From: Antedon mediterranea | Taxonomy: Eukaryota > Echinodermata > Crinoidea > Comatulida > Antedonidae | Direction: 5' to 3' | DNA: 64,000 nt | Assembly: GCF_964355755.1 (NCBI RefSeq) | Contig: NC_092673.1 | Span: forward strand, 25,115,001 to 25,179,000 | Part shown: positions 23,171 through 34,380 of the stretch, in pieces | Layout: each line of letters opens with the position of its first letter | How positions within the stretch are numbered: position 1 is the first letter of the stretch | Notes under the pieces: generated by a model | What the model saw: only the letters and a program-made list of their open reading frames with translations | Told to the model about the DNA's origin: nothing | Database searches by the model: none | Made by a program: the position numbers and the translations under genes

Positions 23171-23588
23171 TTTTGTCTTAAAAAAGAAGATATTTATTAA
23201 GCGCATTGTTCGTTGCAGCAGGGACACTATTGTAATTCCAAAATTATTCTGTGCTATTGTACGTCCGATTATTGAATATGGTATACCTGCTTGGTTACCT
23301 TACCAAAAAGGACATCTCTACTCATTGGAACAAGCCCAACGCCGAATGACTAAAATTTGTTTCTATGAGAACGATATTTCCTATGAACGACGTCTTAATG
23401 TTTTAGGATTAAGTTCACTTGAAAAACTTTCCAACTCTTATCCATGTCATTTATTGTCAAATGTCTTTATGGCATATATACTGTGGACATTTTAAACCAT
23501 ATTTCAATCAACCCTCGTCACGGTGATCATCTCATATTTGTACACCCTTTCGCCCGGACAAATTCTTTAAAATACTCAATTTTCCACA

Positions 23589-23803
23589 TTTTGCTACTCG
23601 GAGACAGCGACGATTAACAAACTCATAGAATACTAAATAAAGATGCATACAACATAAGTTCTGGCTTAAATAGTTTATTAGTAAATGAACATTCGCCCAT
23701 GTAAAACTGCACATAAAAGTCATAAGCAAATATAAGTTATATATAGCAATAATTTTCCAATTCTAAGTAAGCACAACAGGGATGCTCAGAGAAAAAATAG
23801 CCC
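23589..23803 (-). repeat. Ngaro split repeat B2
   Basis: 215 bp matching 23957-24171 base for base as far as checked, from TTTTGCTACTCGGAGACAG to AGAGAAAAAATAGCCC. It forms the 3' terminus of the element. Confidence 0.9.
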
Positions 23804-23842
23804 TTATTTAAGTGTCTAAATATTGGGCGGGAGGGAGGGAAA

Positions 23843-23957
23843 TTTGTCTTCAACTTAAAGTGATCGTGTTAACAGAGAGCGTGCTTGATCAAAGAGGTCG
23901 AAAACCCGCCCTCTCCGTTCTCAAAATAGAATTGTGTTCACAACCCAATTCTTGATT
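23843..23957 (-). repeat. Ngaro split repeat A2
   Basis: 115 bp matching 34266-34380, from TTTGTCTTCAACTTAAAG to CCCAATTCTTGATT. It abuts B1 directly. Confidence 0.9.
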
Positions 23958-24171
23958 TTTGCTACTCGGAGACAGCGACGATTAACAAACTCATAGAATA
24001 CTAAATAAAGATGCATACAACATAAGTTCTGGCTTAAATAGTTTATTAGTAAATGAACATTCGCCCATGTAAAACTGCACATAAAAGTCATAAGCAAATA
24101 TAAGTTATATATAGCAATAATTTTCCAATTCTAAGTAAGCACAACAGGGATGCTCAGAGAAAAAATAGCCC
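23957..24171 (-). repeat. Ngaro split repeat B1
   Basis: Internal partner of B2. It sits directly after A2 on the plus strand, which means just downstream of pol in element orientation. A GC-rich tract follows at 24171-24230. Confidence 0.9.
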
Positions 24172-24347
24172 GCGGCAGGTGCCAAGGCACCGCCAAGAGC
24201 AGCCCACCAAAGTGCAGGAAACAAGGAAGAATGTTCATTTACCCACTTGAAACTGAGATTTTAAAAAAAAAAAAAAAAAAATGGTTCAACCAGGACTCCC
24301 TGGGAAAGTCTCCAAAGAAAAAAAAAAGAAATCACCATTAATACAAC

Positions 24348-24400
24348 GATGCTCCCCATGAAAGTATACGCAGATACTTCATGGCAGTATGTTGAGCATC
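24348..24400. other. Stable nested hairpin 3' of Ngaro pol
   Basis: The outer stem GATGCTC/GAGCATC encloses CCATGAAAGTAT and its near-complement ATACTTCATGG around a short ACGCAG loop. It is about 170 bp beyond the pol stop codon. It may act in RNA processing or packaging of the element; this is inference. Confidence 0.6.
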
Positions 24401-24567
24401 AGCACCTTCCACCCAAGGCTAATCCGAGGGCTCCACTACCGTGCACTGCAATGGGAGCAAAGTTGTACTAACATATCGCCAATAAACAATACTGAAAGAG
24501 AGAAACAAAAAAAAACGTAAATAGTCGCGTGGATGTAAGTGAGTTATAATGTAAATTTACATTTTTA

Positions 24568-27264
24568 TTAGTCATTACTAAGGGTTATGCAGTGGGGTCG
24601 GATATACCGTTTATATGCGTCGCTTTTCCATCTTCCGGTAGCTTTAATTTCTTGTTCATCTGCGCCCAGGTCCCTAAGTTGCGTGGCCCTTCCGATTCTG
24701 AACGAGTGTGTGTTGTACCGGGTGTGGTCTAAGTTGGCGTGTAACGCGGCTTCTTTTAACGTATGACTTAAATGTTTCCTAAGTAGTGGAGCTCTAGTTT
24801 GAAATATGAAAAATTGCCCCCGAGTCGTAGGCCTGATCGAATTGTAATCCTGTAACGCTTTTACCGGGCATAATATGCTGTTTCCTTTTTTGTTAATGCT
24901 GAAATGTTGGGAATCGCCCTTGTGGTGTTTGAAGGAGTTAAATTGGAAGGTGACCTTGGTGTGTGAGATGGTAATGTCGCGAAGTTTTAGGACGTGTTCC
25001 GGATTATTGGTCCGTACCATTTCACTTGCCCTCGCACAAGCGTAGTAACAGGTGAGGAACAAAGCTTTATAAAGTTTCCTTTCGTATTCGTTGCTCTTAA
25101 TAAAATTGAGTTGAGAGAGAAGCTTCTCCATTATGGTAGTGGTAACCGGGTAAAGGCGTCGGCGGCGGCTGGCAACGTTGTATAGCTTCCCAGCACCTCT
25201 TGTGACAATAGTTAACAATGGTATGTTAGTAGGGTCTGGATTGTTGGTAATTTTGTGCATGAATGCAATGGCACTTAGATACGTTCTTATGGTATTTTGG
25301 TTGAGACCTGTCCGAAAGAGGTGGCAGACGAATAGTGAGATGTGGGGTGGTGAGATAGGCATTTGATGTGGTAGGTGGTGGCTTTGTAGGAACATAAGTA
25401 AGATTGACCACGCCCTGTTGTATGATTTTCTGGTTCCAGTCGTGACGGAAGCTCGTATCAGGTTTTCTTGAATGCAGCGAAGTTCTCTGGTAGCAGATGT
25501 GGTGGTATTGTTAATGGGTTTTGATGCATTCCGAATTGTTTGAGAAGTTTTTTTTGTTACCTGTGAACGGGAAATTGCATCACTTAGTACATTTTTAATA
25601 CCTGGTATATGCCTGGCGGTTAGATGTATATTATGTGTAAGTAGTACTAATACTAACGGCCTGATTATGCGCATTACATCAGAATTAGAACTAGTTTTGT
25701 TGTTAACATGATAGACATTGGGTAGGTTATCGGTGTGAAATACTACATGAGTGTTGGCCAGTTGGCTTGAGTACAGTGATATCATGAGATAAATAGGGTA
25801 CATTTCTAAGACCATTATATCTAACTTCTTCCAACGTTCTGGCCATATACCGTGTACCCACGTAGCCCCAAATGTAGCACCAAATTCCCTTTTGGAAGCA
25901 TCTGAAAAGAAGTGAAGGCATTCAGAGTCCTTTTTTGGTAGTACGTTGATGATAGTGGTTCCATTGTATTGGTCAAGAAATTGTATCCAAATTTTCAAGT
26001 CTTCACGTACTCCTTGGGTAATACGTATTTTTGAGTCGGGATTTGTCTGACCTTTTGTGAGTGTATATAGTCTTGTAAGGAAAGCCCTGCCGGTCTTAAT
26101 AACGCACGTGGCGAACTGAAGTTTTCCGGTAAGAGATTGAAGTTCTCGGAGTGTTATGTAATGTGAACTCGACCATTTTTTTACTTCGGACCTATACTTT
26201 TCTAGTTTGTCCTTGGGTAATCTGGCTACCATAGCTCGCGTATCCAGTTCGATCCCTAAAAAGGTTAATTTTGTAGTTGGCTCCACTGTTTTGTGAGGAG
26301 AGAGAGGAAGGCCAATGGCATCTGATAAGGCAATGAGATTGTTAAGGTACCTTTGGCACTCATGTTTTGTATCGCCTATAAGCAGGAAATCGTCTAATAC
26401 CTTGACTACGTTTTTTCATGCTAGTTTATTTGTCAGTATCCATTTTATTCCGTCTGAAAACGATTCAAAAATTCTACAAGAGGATCCACACCCTTGTGGG
26501 AGGACCTTATCGTAGTACAGTTTGTTTCTCCAAGAAAACCCGGTAAGGTGATACTGTGTTTTGTGCAGGGGAATGAGCCGGAAAGCATCTTGAATATCGC
26601 TTTTGGATAGGTAGGCTGGGTAGGTGGATTTTTGAATGATATTTACGGCTGTGGATATATTTTCGTAGTGGACTGTTTTGTAGTGTTGAGGAATATTATG
26701 ATTCACTGATCTTTCGTCGTGCGGATATGATAAGTTATGAATTAATCTGTATTTTCCTGCAACGGATTTCTCCCTCAAACTTAGTGGTGACGATTTGAAA
26801 TGTAGAAATGGGGGCGAATCGAATGGGCCAGCGATACGCCCTGTAGCAATCTCTTTAGCAATCATCGGTTGGATAATTTGAGGTTTCTGTAATGCCGATG
26901 CTGAATTTTTTGCAGTAAAACCGGCTTCAGGACCGTCGTAATTCAGGAAAAAACCATTTTTAAAGCCGGAAATGAGGTAATCTTTGTTGGAACATCCCGA
27001 GAGAAGGGTTTCGAGTTTATCTACCCTTAGGGGGGTTGGCAGTGGGGTTAGCAGGGGATGTTGTTGTTGTTGATGGGTGTCGTGATTGATTTGTATCTCG
27101 TTTGCACAGGAAATATGGGTGTGGCCTGTCTTCGGAGCATTTAAAGCATTTATGAGAGAACTTACAGCGGTATGGTTGTGAGCACTTTCGCGCTGGGGTG
27201 TGGTATGCTTGGCAGTATCCGAGTGGTATTTTAGACAAGTTCTATTTCCTCTGAAATATGATGT
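24568..27264 (-). pseudogene. Ngaro pol: reverse transcriptase, RNase H, tyrosine recombinase
   Basis: One frame of about 900 codons, interrupted only by a TGA at 26416-26418. The reverse transcriptase has YRLIHNLSYP, SKSDIQDAFRLIPL and LPQGCGSS, and just past the stop VLDDFLLIG with the catalytic Asp pair. RNase H shows FSDASKREFGA, then LEMYP, then HTDN, then RHIPGIKNVLSDAISR. The tyrosine recombinase follows with ARASEM (catalytic Arg I), THSFRIGRAT (His-x-x-Arg), GRWKS, and the nucleophile in YKRYIR near the C-terminus. The enzymes would copy element RNA and integrate a circular DNA by recombination. The nonsense codon lies in front of the catalytic Asp pair, so no active enzyme is expected. 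Confidence 0.9.
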
Positions 27265-28379
27265 AAGAAGCATTTTTGGGTAGAAGCTGGGATCCACTTG
27301 ATTTAGGATATTTCGACCTCGCTGATTACGAATATGGCGGATCCCAAGCGAAATTCGGCCATCTAAGCCCTTAATTTGCATAATTAAAAATGGCGGCCAT
27401 TTTTTATAATTACCCTATATCTCGAGAACCACTAGTCACAGATAATTAATTTTGGTGTCAAAATGTTTTAAATATATGTGTTTATATTCACTTTAATGAC
27501 ACATTTTCTCAAAAAATGGATGCAAGTCTTATTTCTGACATTTTGACCTTTGACCTTGATTTATCGTATCTCAGTAACCAATAACCGGAGAGACACGAAA
27601 TAGGGCTCAAATTGTTCAGAAACTATACATTCTTATTTATTATAATGAAATGTTTTTACAAAAAATGGCCGATTCTACAACTATTGACCTTTGAACTATT
27701 AGTCAAATATAATAATATAATAATAATATAACTTTGAAAATTGTGGTCTTATGAATTTTTTTTTCTTTTTAAATTGTTTAAAACATGTGTGTTTCTATAC
27801 AGTCTAATGGCACATTTTGTACAAGAATGGCCGATAGTATGGTTATTGACCTTTAAACTACAGCATAGGCCTACTGTATACTGAATATAATATAATTGCA
27901 TAACTATGAAATTATTTATACTCAATAATAATTAGTAAAATTATAAAATTCACTGCCATCAAATATGATGTGTTATGATTTATATAGATTAAAAAAAAAA
28001 TTGAACACGCAAGTTACATTTGTTGAAATTTGAAATTACCTGCCATCAATATGATGGAGTATGATTATAGATTTTTTTAAATGTGAACATGTCAGCTACA
28101 TTTGGAAATTACCTGCCATCAATATGATGGATTATGATTATAGATTTAAAAAAGAATTTGAACACATAAGCTACATTTGAAAATTACCTGCCATCAATAT
28201 GATGGATTATGATTATAGATTTAAAAAAGGATTTCAACACGTCAGCTACATTTGGAAATTACCTGCCATCAATATGATGGATTATGATTGTATAGTACCT
28301 GCCATCAATATGATGGATTATGATTGTATAGGTTTGAAAGAAAAGTGAACACGTAAGCTACATTTGGAATGGACATGTT

Positions 28380-28747
28380 AAGGGCATCAGTTTTGATCAT
28401 TCATGCAAAGGTTTCCGTCATCTTTAGCGTTGTTACAGTAGCATATTAAAGCTGTACATGGTAGTTTTGACTTTTTGCACCTACATCTATATGGTTATGC
28501 ATCGTGTCTTGCATCAACAATAAATCATCTCTAACGAAGCAGTAGGAATAGCTCCATTTTTCAGAAGCACTGGTTGAAGTTTACCATTAGATAGCTCCCA
28601 ACCAAAATATGTTGGTGATGGCAAATGCTGGATTGGCGATACAGCTTTTTTCAATACGAGTGCTTGGAAGTGTGCTCTTTTTATATGCTGGTGCACTGCA
28701 TCGCTTGTTGGAGATAATGCCTCTGGTTTTTTGGTTTTTTTTAACAT
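28380..28747 (-). pseudogene. Inverted copy of the transposase C-terminus (left arm)
   Basis: The minus strand encodes HQHIKRAHFQALVLKKAV, then PSPTYFGWELSNGKLQP, matching the plus-strand copy at 29559-29864. A frame break at 28514 cuts off the Cys cluster, although the DNA for it is present to about 28400. This is arm sequence, not a second gene. Confidence 0.8.
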
Positions 28748-28789
28748 GGCATGCCTAACTTAAAACTGTCGATAAAGGACACCACCAGA

Positions 28790-29305
28790 CAAAGATGAAC
28801 CAAAACACAGAGACCAATTCGTCGAATTATAGAAAGTGGTGAAATACCGCTGCCAAATTGCTGGTCAAACTTGTTGGCATTACAAGATAATAATGCAGAT
28901 CTGACACGATTTCTATCAGAGGAGTTGATTCGTCAAGCTCCTGTAGACAAAGAAATTGTCACAGCTGGTGGATTTATGAAAGAATCAGTTGTTAAATCAT
29001 CAAAATTGTACACGAATACGTTGTCTCTGGTCAGACCATGAAGAATGGGACACGAGACTTGTCATGCTGCCAATGTCCGATACGACACAGTTGTAGTTGC
29101 TTCTAGGGATACAGACGTACGTAATAGTGATTCTAGTGTCTCGCTACCAAAGCATGGTATCCAAATGGATGATGACAGGGACATCCAAAAAAAAGTATCT
29201 ATAAAAGACATTTTTCAAGCCTTGCCCGAGGGTTCTGCAATAGCACTGATTCCATTCCACACTATTAGTGGATGCGATACTACCTCATATCCAGGGAAGA
29301 GTTAA
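28790..29305 (+). pseudogene. XPG/FEN-like transposase fragment with frameshifts
   Basis: Plus-strand pieces read IRRIIESGEIPLPNCW, then DNNADLTRFLSEELIRQ, then DHEEWDTRL, then after a frameshift HAANVRYDTVVVASRDTDV, then a deletion, then ALPEGSAIALIPFHTISG followed by CDTTSY. The acidic residues in HEExDTR, DTDV and GCDTTS are the conserved positions of a nuclease-like family frequent in invertebrate genomes. A roughly 50 bp palindromic insertion (GAAGAGTTAAATTA and its complement, 29297-29342) breaks the frame right after GCDTTSY. Not functional. Confidence 0.65.
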
Positions 29306-29529
29306 ATTATATTAATACATACATACAGTAATTTAACTCTTCACTGCTCATATCTAAGTGATCACTCAAAGGCATCGGCATGGGAAGTATTAAAAAAAGG
29401 TATGAACTAATTAAAGACCTGGGAGAAAACCTATCAGTGACCAAGTTATTATGAAATCGGAAAGATTCATTTGCTACGTTTACGGTGTTGGTCAAGTTAA
29501 AAGTACCAATAAAGTTAGGCTTTAAAAAA

Positions 29530-29867
29530 AAAAGGCATTACCTCCAACAAGCGATGCAGTGCACCAACATATAAAAAGAGCACACTTCCAAGCACTCGTA
29601 TGGAAAAAAGCTGTATCGCCAATCCAGCATTTGCCATCACCAACATATTTTGGTTGGGAGCTATCTAATGGTAAACTTCAACCAGTGCTTCTGAAAAATG
29701 AAGCTATTCCTACTGCTTCGTTAGAGATGATTTATTGTGGATGCAAGACACGATACATAACCAATAAATGTAGGTGCAAGAAGTCAAAACTATCATGTAC
29801 AGCTTTATGCCGCTGTAACAACGCTAAAGATGACGGAAACCTTTGCATGAATGATCTTAACTGATGC
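29530..29867 (+). pseudogene. Transposase C-terminus with eight-Cys motif (right arm)
   Basis: The open frame 29559-29864 ends with CGCKTRYITNKCRCKK, SCTALCRC and a final Cys, eight cysteines in about 35 residues. This resembles a CXC/Cys8 zinc-binding module. It is intact here but separated from its nuclease part by frameshifts, so it is a relic. Confidence 0.7.
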
Positions 29868-29929
29868 CCTTAACATGTTCATTCCAAATGTAGCTTACGT
29901 GTTCACATTTTCTTTTAAATCTATACAAT

Positions 29930-30800
29930 CATAATCCATCATATTGATGGCAAGTAATTTTCAAATGTAGCTTACGTGTTCAAATTCTTTTTTAAATCTA
30001 TAATCATAATCCATCATATTGATGGCAGGTAGGCTACTATACAATCATAAGCCATCATATTGATGGCAGGTAATTTCCAAATTTCCAAATGTAGCTGACG
30101 CGTGTGTTCAAATTCTTTTTAAAATCTATAATCATAATCCATCATATTGATGGCAGGTAATTTTCAAATGTAGCTTACGTGTTCAAATTCTTTTTAAAAT
30201 CTATAATCATAATCCATCATATTGATGGCAGGTAATTTCCCAATTTCCAAATGTAGCTGACGTGTTCAAATTCTTTTTTAATTCTATAATCATAATCCAT
30301 CATATTGATGGCAGGTACTATACAATCATAATCCATCATATTGATGGCAGGTAATTTCCCAATTTCCAAATGTAGCGGACGTGTTCAAATTCTTTTTTAA
30401 TTCTATAATCATAATCCATCATATTGATGGCAGGTACTATACAATCATAATCCATCATATTGATGGCAGGTAATTTCCAAATTTCCAAATGTAGCTGACG
30501 TGTTCAAATTCTTTTTTAAATCTATAATCATAATCCATCATATTGATGGCAGGTAATTTTCTAATGTAGCTTACGTGTTCAAATTCTTATTTAAATCTAT
30601 AATCATAATCCATCATATTGATGGCAGGTAATTTCCAAATGTAGCTGACATGTTCACATTTTAGAAAATCTATAAGCACACTCCATCATATTGATGGCAG
30701 GTAATTTCAAATTTCAAATTTCAAAAAATGTAACTTTCGTATTCAAATTCCTTTTTAAATCTATATAAATCATAACACATCATATTTGATGGCAGTGAAT
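29930..30800. repeat. Array of ~75-80 bp repeats with CCATCA...TGATGG core (right arm)
   Basis: About twelve copies of CCATCATATTGATGG, each followed by CAGGTAATTT and a TGTAGCTTACGTGTTC block. The left arm (about 27950-28340) has five or six copies in inverse orientation. Regular subterminal palindromes of this kind often serve as transposase-binding sites; that role is inference. Confidence 0.8.
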
Positions 30801-31483
30801 TTTATAATTTTACTAATTATTATTGTGTATAAATAATTTCATAGTTATGCAATTATATTATATTTAGTATACAGTAGGCCTATGCTGTAGTTAAAAGGTC
30901 AATAACCATACTATCGGCCATTCTTGTACAAAATATGCCATTAGACTGGATAGAAACACACATGTTTTAAACAATTTAAAAAGAAAAAAAAATTCATAAG
31001 ACCACAATTTTCAAAGTTATATTATTATTATATTATTATATTTGACTAATAGTTCAAAGGTCAATAGTTGTAGAATCGGTCATTTTTTGTAAAAACATTT
31101 CATTATAATAAATATGAATGTATAGTTTCTGAACAATTTGAGCCCTATTTCGTGTCTCTCCGATTATTGGTTACTGAGATACGATAAATCAAGGTCAAAG
31201 GTCAAAATGTCAGAAATACGACTTGCATCAATTTTTTGAGAAAAAGTGTCATTAAAGTGAATATAAAAACATATATTTAAAACATTTTGACACCAAAATT
31301 AATTATCTGTGACTAGTGGTTCTCGAGATATAGGGTAATTATAAAAAATGGCCGCCATTTTTAATTATGCAAATTAAGGGCTTAGATGGCCGAATTTCGC
31401 TTGGGATCCGCCATATTCGTAATCAGCGAGGTCGAAATATCCTAAATCAAGTGGATCCCAGCTTCTACCCAAAAATGCTTCTT

Positions 31484-31990
31484 GATTCGTTTTCTAGGCC
31501 GTTTTTTTGAGAAATGGAACCTGTCTATTTGGGAATCGGTGGTCTTCCTGTTGAAAGGTGGGGTGTTAAAGCCCCGAAAATGACTTTGTGGGCGATAGCG
31601 TTGTAGCATTAAGTTGTGAATAAGGTCGCCCCGTACTGTGGCCCATGAGCATTTGGTATGTTCCCTAGCTCTCCGAAAAGCCTCATCGTATGACCGCCAA
31701 TTTTGTGCGTTGTTTCGCATCATGATTTGAATTTGCTTTGCGTAAGTGAAAATGTCTTGCATATCTGTAGGGTGATAGCTTAGGTGTATGGTGGCGAAGT
31801 CGTAAAATGCCATGGACCATTCATGTTCGGACAAGAATCGTTTTTTCTTTTTTGGCACCATTTCAAGGCCCCCGTTGAACTGTAACGCGAATGTCGCTAT
31901 CGTCTGGGTTAACGATATCTGAAAATTCAACATATTTTTGGTCTTTAATTTTTATTTTTAATTTGTCAGGGACCAAAGCTCCGGCCTTAA
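31484..31990 (-). pseudogene. Ngaro gag-like, C-terminal part
   Basis: On the minus strand one frame reads LVPDKLKIKIKDQKYVEF at about 31985-31920, then a second frame continues RFLSEHEWSMAFYDFATI, MRNNAQNWRSYDEAFRR and a basic RPRKRIKK end at the transposon border. The LS..EW..AF and W..YD..FR pattern is that of the gag-like protein of DIRS-superfamily elements. Two frameshifts separate it from the upstream frame. Across the 4.2 kb insertion, at about 27238-27120, a Cys/His cluster (YCQAYHTPARKCSQPYRC, then FKCS) probably belongs to the same protein. Confidence 0.7.
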
Positions 31991-32512
31991 TTCCCCCGGT
32001 ATACCGGAGAGGGGGTTTTGAGCTGCATCTCCTTCAACAATAGTATATGGAATAAATGTGTCTTTAGCTGGTGTGGCAATAGTGTCTGGTGCTTGAGTGA
32101 GTGGCATGGCAATATCTGATATATTAGGCCTACTTGGTGTTGTGTCGTCGAAGAACCGAGTGCTGTTTAGTTCTCCGTCGTTAGCTATTGTAGTAGTGGT
32201 ATCGGATATGCCTATATTAGACTCCCCACACTTACTCAAATTAGTAACTACCTCGGCCAATCCAGAAATCATGTGCTCCATTTTTTCCAGCCTTTCCGAG
32301 ACCTCGGCGGGAACCGCCGAAACGTTACTTGTGTCAGTATTAGCTGTAGGCCTACTGGTAGAAGCAGTGGTAGGGAGCTTTTTCTTCTTAGCTAGTTGTT
32401 TAGGTGTAGTTTGTGCTTTCCTTTTTGGTGCACCAGAAGCCCCAGAAGTGCTGTTGGATTGTTTGGGTGCTGTTTGTTGTTTCTGTGTCTTACGTGCTGT
32501 CCGTTTGGCCAT
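31958..32512 (-). pseudogene. Ngaro gag-like, N-terminal part (184 codons)
   Basis: Starts MAKRTARKTQKQQ and is Lys/Thr/Ser-rich to about residue 60, then has a possible coiled segment (SERLEKMEHMISGLAEVV) and an acidic/Thr-rich part, ending at GELRPELWSLTN. The composition suits the basic, low-complexity N-terminus of a retroelement structural protein. A frameshift near the end links it to the following part. Confidence 0.65.
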
Positions 32513-33055
32513 TATGAACCCCTAGCAGAAATCGATATAAGAAGACAATACAACAAAATGTTAATAATGTTTACCAAACGTAGTATGTATTGCCGTTCGA
32601 TATAATTTTTATAGGTATTATACATATGTATAATGGAGCTAGGCTGAATTCAAACTTCAGTTCGTAGACGTTAATATAGAAAGTTAGCTTATATTTTTTT
32701 TTACTAAGAAGTGGAAGTGTGTATATATTAATATATATATAAAATAACATATATTATTAAAACTAGAATTTAACTCGTCATTTTGACCTAATGTATATAA
32801 ATGAAATAAATAAGCAACAGTGTCCTTAGTAAATATATCACACAGTAGGGAAAACTGGATACTGGAAGTTTTAATATCTGATTACTAAGGCGAAAATGCT
32901 AGTCTGTTATCGCCCGACATACCATACCAATGTGTAATGTGGGTTGCGGTTACTATAGTGCCTGTCAGTTAAAGCACGCCTGATTTCAGTATAAATCGTA
33001 CTCTTTGGCCCGAACCTGATACAGTACTGTTAAAAGAGCTTTTATCACAAAAATG

Positions 33056-33860
33056 TTTGTGTCGTTAATCGCACGACATACAAGAGAATTTATGTATGTG
33101 CCTTGTCTTCGACTAAGGCGAAAGTAAATGTGCGAGTCTTTATCGCACGACATATAAAATTCATGTGCGAGTCGTTAATCGCACGACATACAAGAGAATT
33201 TATGTATGTACCTTGTCTTCGACTAAGGCGAAAGTGAATGTGCGAGTCATTATCGCACGACATATAAAATTCATGTGCGAGTCGTTAATCGCACGACATA
33301 TAAGAGGATTTACGTATGGGCCTTGTCTTCGACTAAGGCGAAAGTGAATGTGCGAGTCATTATCGCACGACATATAAAATTCATGTGCGAGTCGTTAATC
33401 GCACGACATACAAGAGAATTTATGTATGTACCTTGTCTTCGACTAAGGCAAAAGTAAATGTGCGAGTCATTATCGCACGACATATAAAATTCATGTGCGA
33501 GTCGTTAATCGCACGACATACAAGAGAATTTACGTATGGGCCTTGTCTTCGACTAAGGCGAAAGTAAATGTGCGAGTCATTATCGCACGACATATAAAAT
33601 TCATGTGCGAGTCGTTAATCGCACGACATATAAGAGGATTTACGTATGGGCCTTGTCTTCGACTAAGGCGAAAGTAAATGTGCGAGTCATTATCGCACGA
33701 CATATAAAATTCATGTGCGAGTCGTTAATCGCACGACATACAAGATGATTTATGTATGTACCTTGTCTTCGACTAAGGCGAAAGTGAATGTGCGAGTCAT
33801 TATCGTACGACATATACGATTCATGTGCGAGTCAATCATCGCACGACATATAAGAGAATA
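33056..33860. repeat. 110 bp satellite, about seven copies, in the Ngaro leader
   Basis: GTCGTTAATCGCACGACATA recurs at about 33062, 33172, 33282, 33392, 33502, 33612 and 33722, with a diverged last copy. Each unit also carries a second related block (GAGTCATTATCGCACGACAT) and CTTCGACTAAGGCGAAAG, so it has an internal half-repeat and short hairpins (GTGCGA...TCGCAC, CTTCG...CGAAAG). The four overlapping 60-codon frames are produced by the period. Confidence 0.9.
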
Positions 33861-33879
33861 ATTATGTGTATAAGTATAC

Positions 33880-33985
33880 AGAAATATATATATATATGTA
33901 TATATAATATATATAATGTTATATGTATAAAGTCAAAAAAAAAAAAAAAACAAAAAAAAACAAAAAACAAAAACAAAAAACAAAA
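33880..33985. repeat. (TA)n and A-rich simple repeat
   Basis: TATATATATATG, then a long A/C-only run of AAAAC units. Low complexity, between the satellite and A1. Confidence 0.85.
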
Positions 33986-34265
33986 AACGTGTGTTAAATC
34001 ACAATGGCGACCGAACATTAATACAGTTGGCCCTCGTGTAAACTGGAATCACACCAGTCCGGACACACCCTAAAATGCACTCACGTTACCACACATACAG
34101 TACATAGGTAGACTTTCCATAACGGAAAGGGCTGTATTTGTAGTCGTGGAAATTATGAGTAGGCTAACTGAGTTGTGTCGCATAAGGTGCCGGATTGTTA
34201 GAAAACTTACTTGTAAAAAAGTTGTCGTGTTAGGATGGAAATCGGTGATGGAAAAATAAGAAAAT

Positions 34266-34380
34266 TTTGTCTTCAACTTAAAGTGATCGTGTTAACAGAG
34301 AGCGTGCTTGATCAAAGAGGTCGAAAACCCGCCCTCTCCGTTCTCAAAATAGAATTGTGTTCACAACCCAATTCTTGATT
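34266..34380 (-). repeat. Ngaro split repeat A1
   Basis: 115 bp copy of 23843-23957 at the 5' end of the element. The LINE coding sequence resumes directly after it (ATTTCCTCGTGCATGGG). Confidence 0.9.

Larger units (their letters stand above)
27265..31483. mobile_element. 4.2 kb foldback DNA transposon, Academ-like, inside the Ngaro element
   Basis: The left arm (27265-28737) and right arm (29530-31483) are inverted copies, starting AAGAAGCATTTTTGGG and running through ATGGCGGCCATTTTT and CTCGAGAACCACTAGTCAC to a transposase 3' end. About 0.8 kb of unique DNA lies between. It separates the Ngaro gag from pol. Its remnant enzyme has the acidic motifs of an XPG/FEN-like nuclease and a C-terminal eight-Cys cluster, a combination I associate with Academ transposons; that assignment is from memory and needs a search. 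No clear target duplication was found, so the end positions are approximate. Confidence 0.7.

Noticed and set aside
28040-30700. CRISPR-like regular array (CCATCATATTGATGG with spacers)
   Set aside because: The spacers are themselves near-identical, the array is mirrored in transposon arms, and the DNA is eukaryotic.
33165-33677. Four overlapping 60-codon frames that look like a small gene family
   Set aside because: They are the same frame of a 110 bp satellite read repeatedly, truncated at the same place in each unit.
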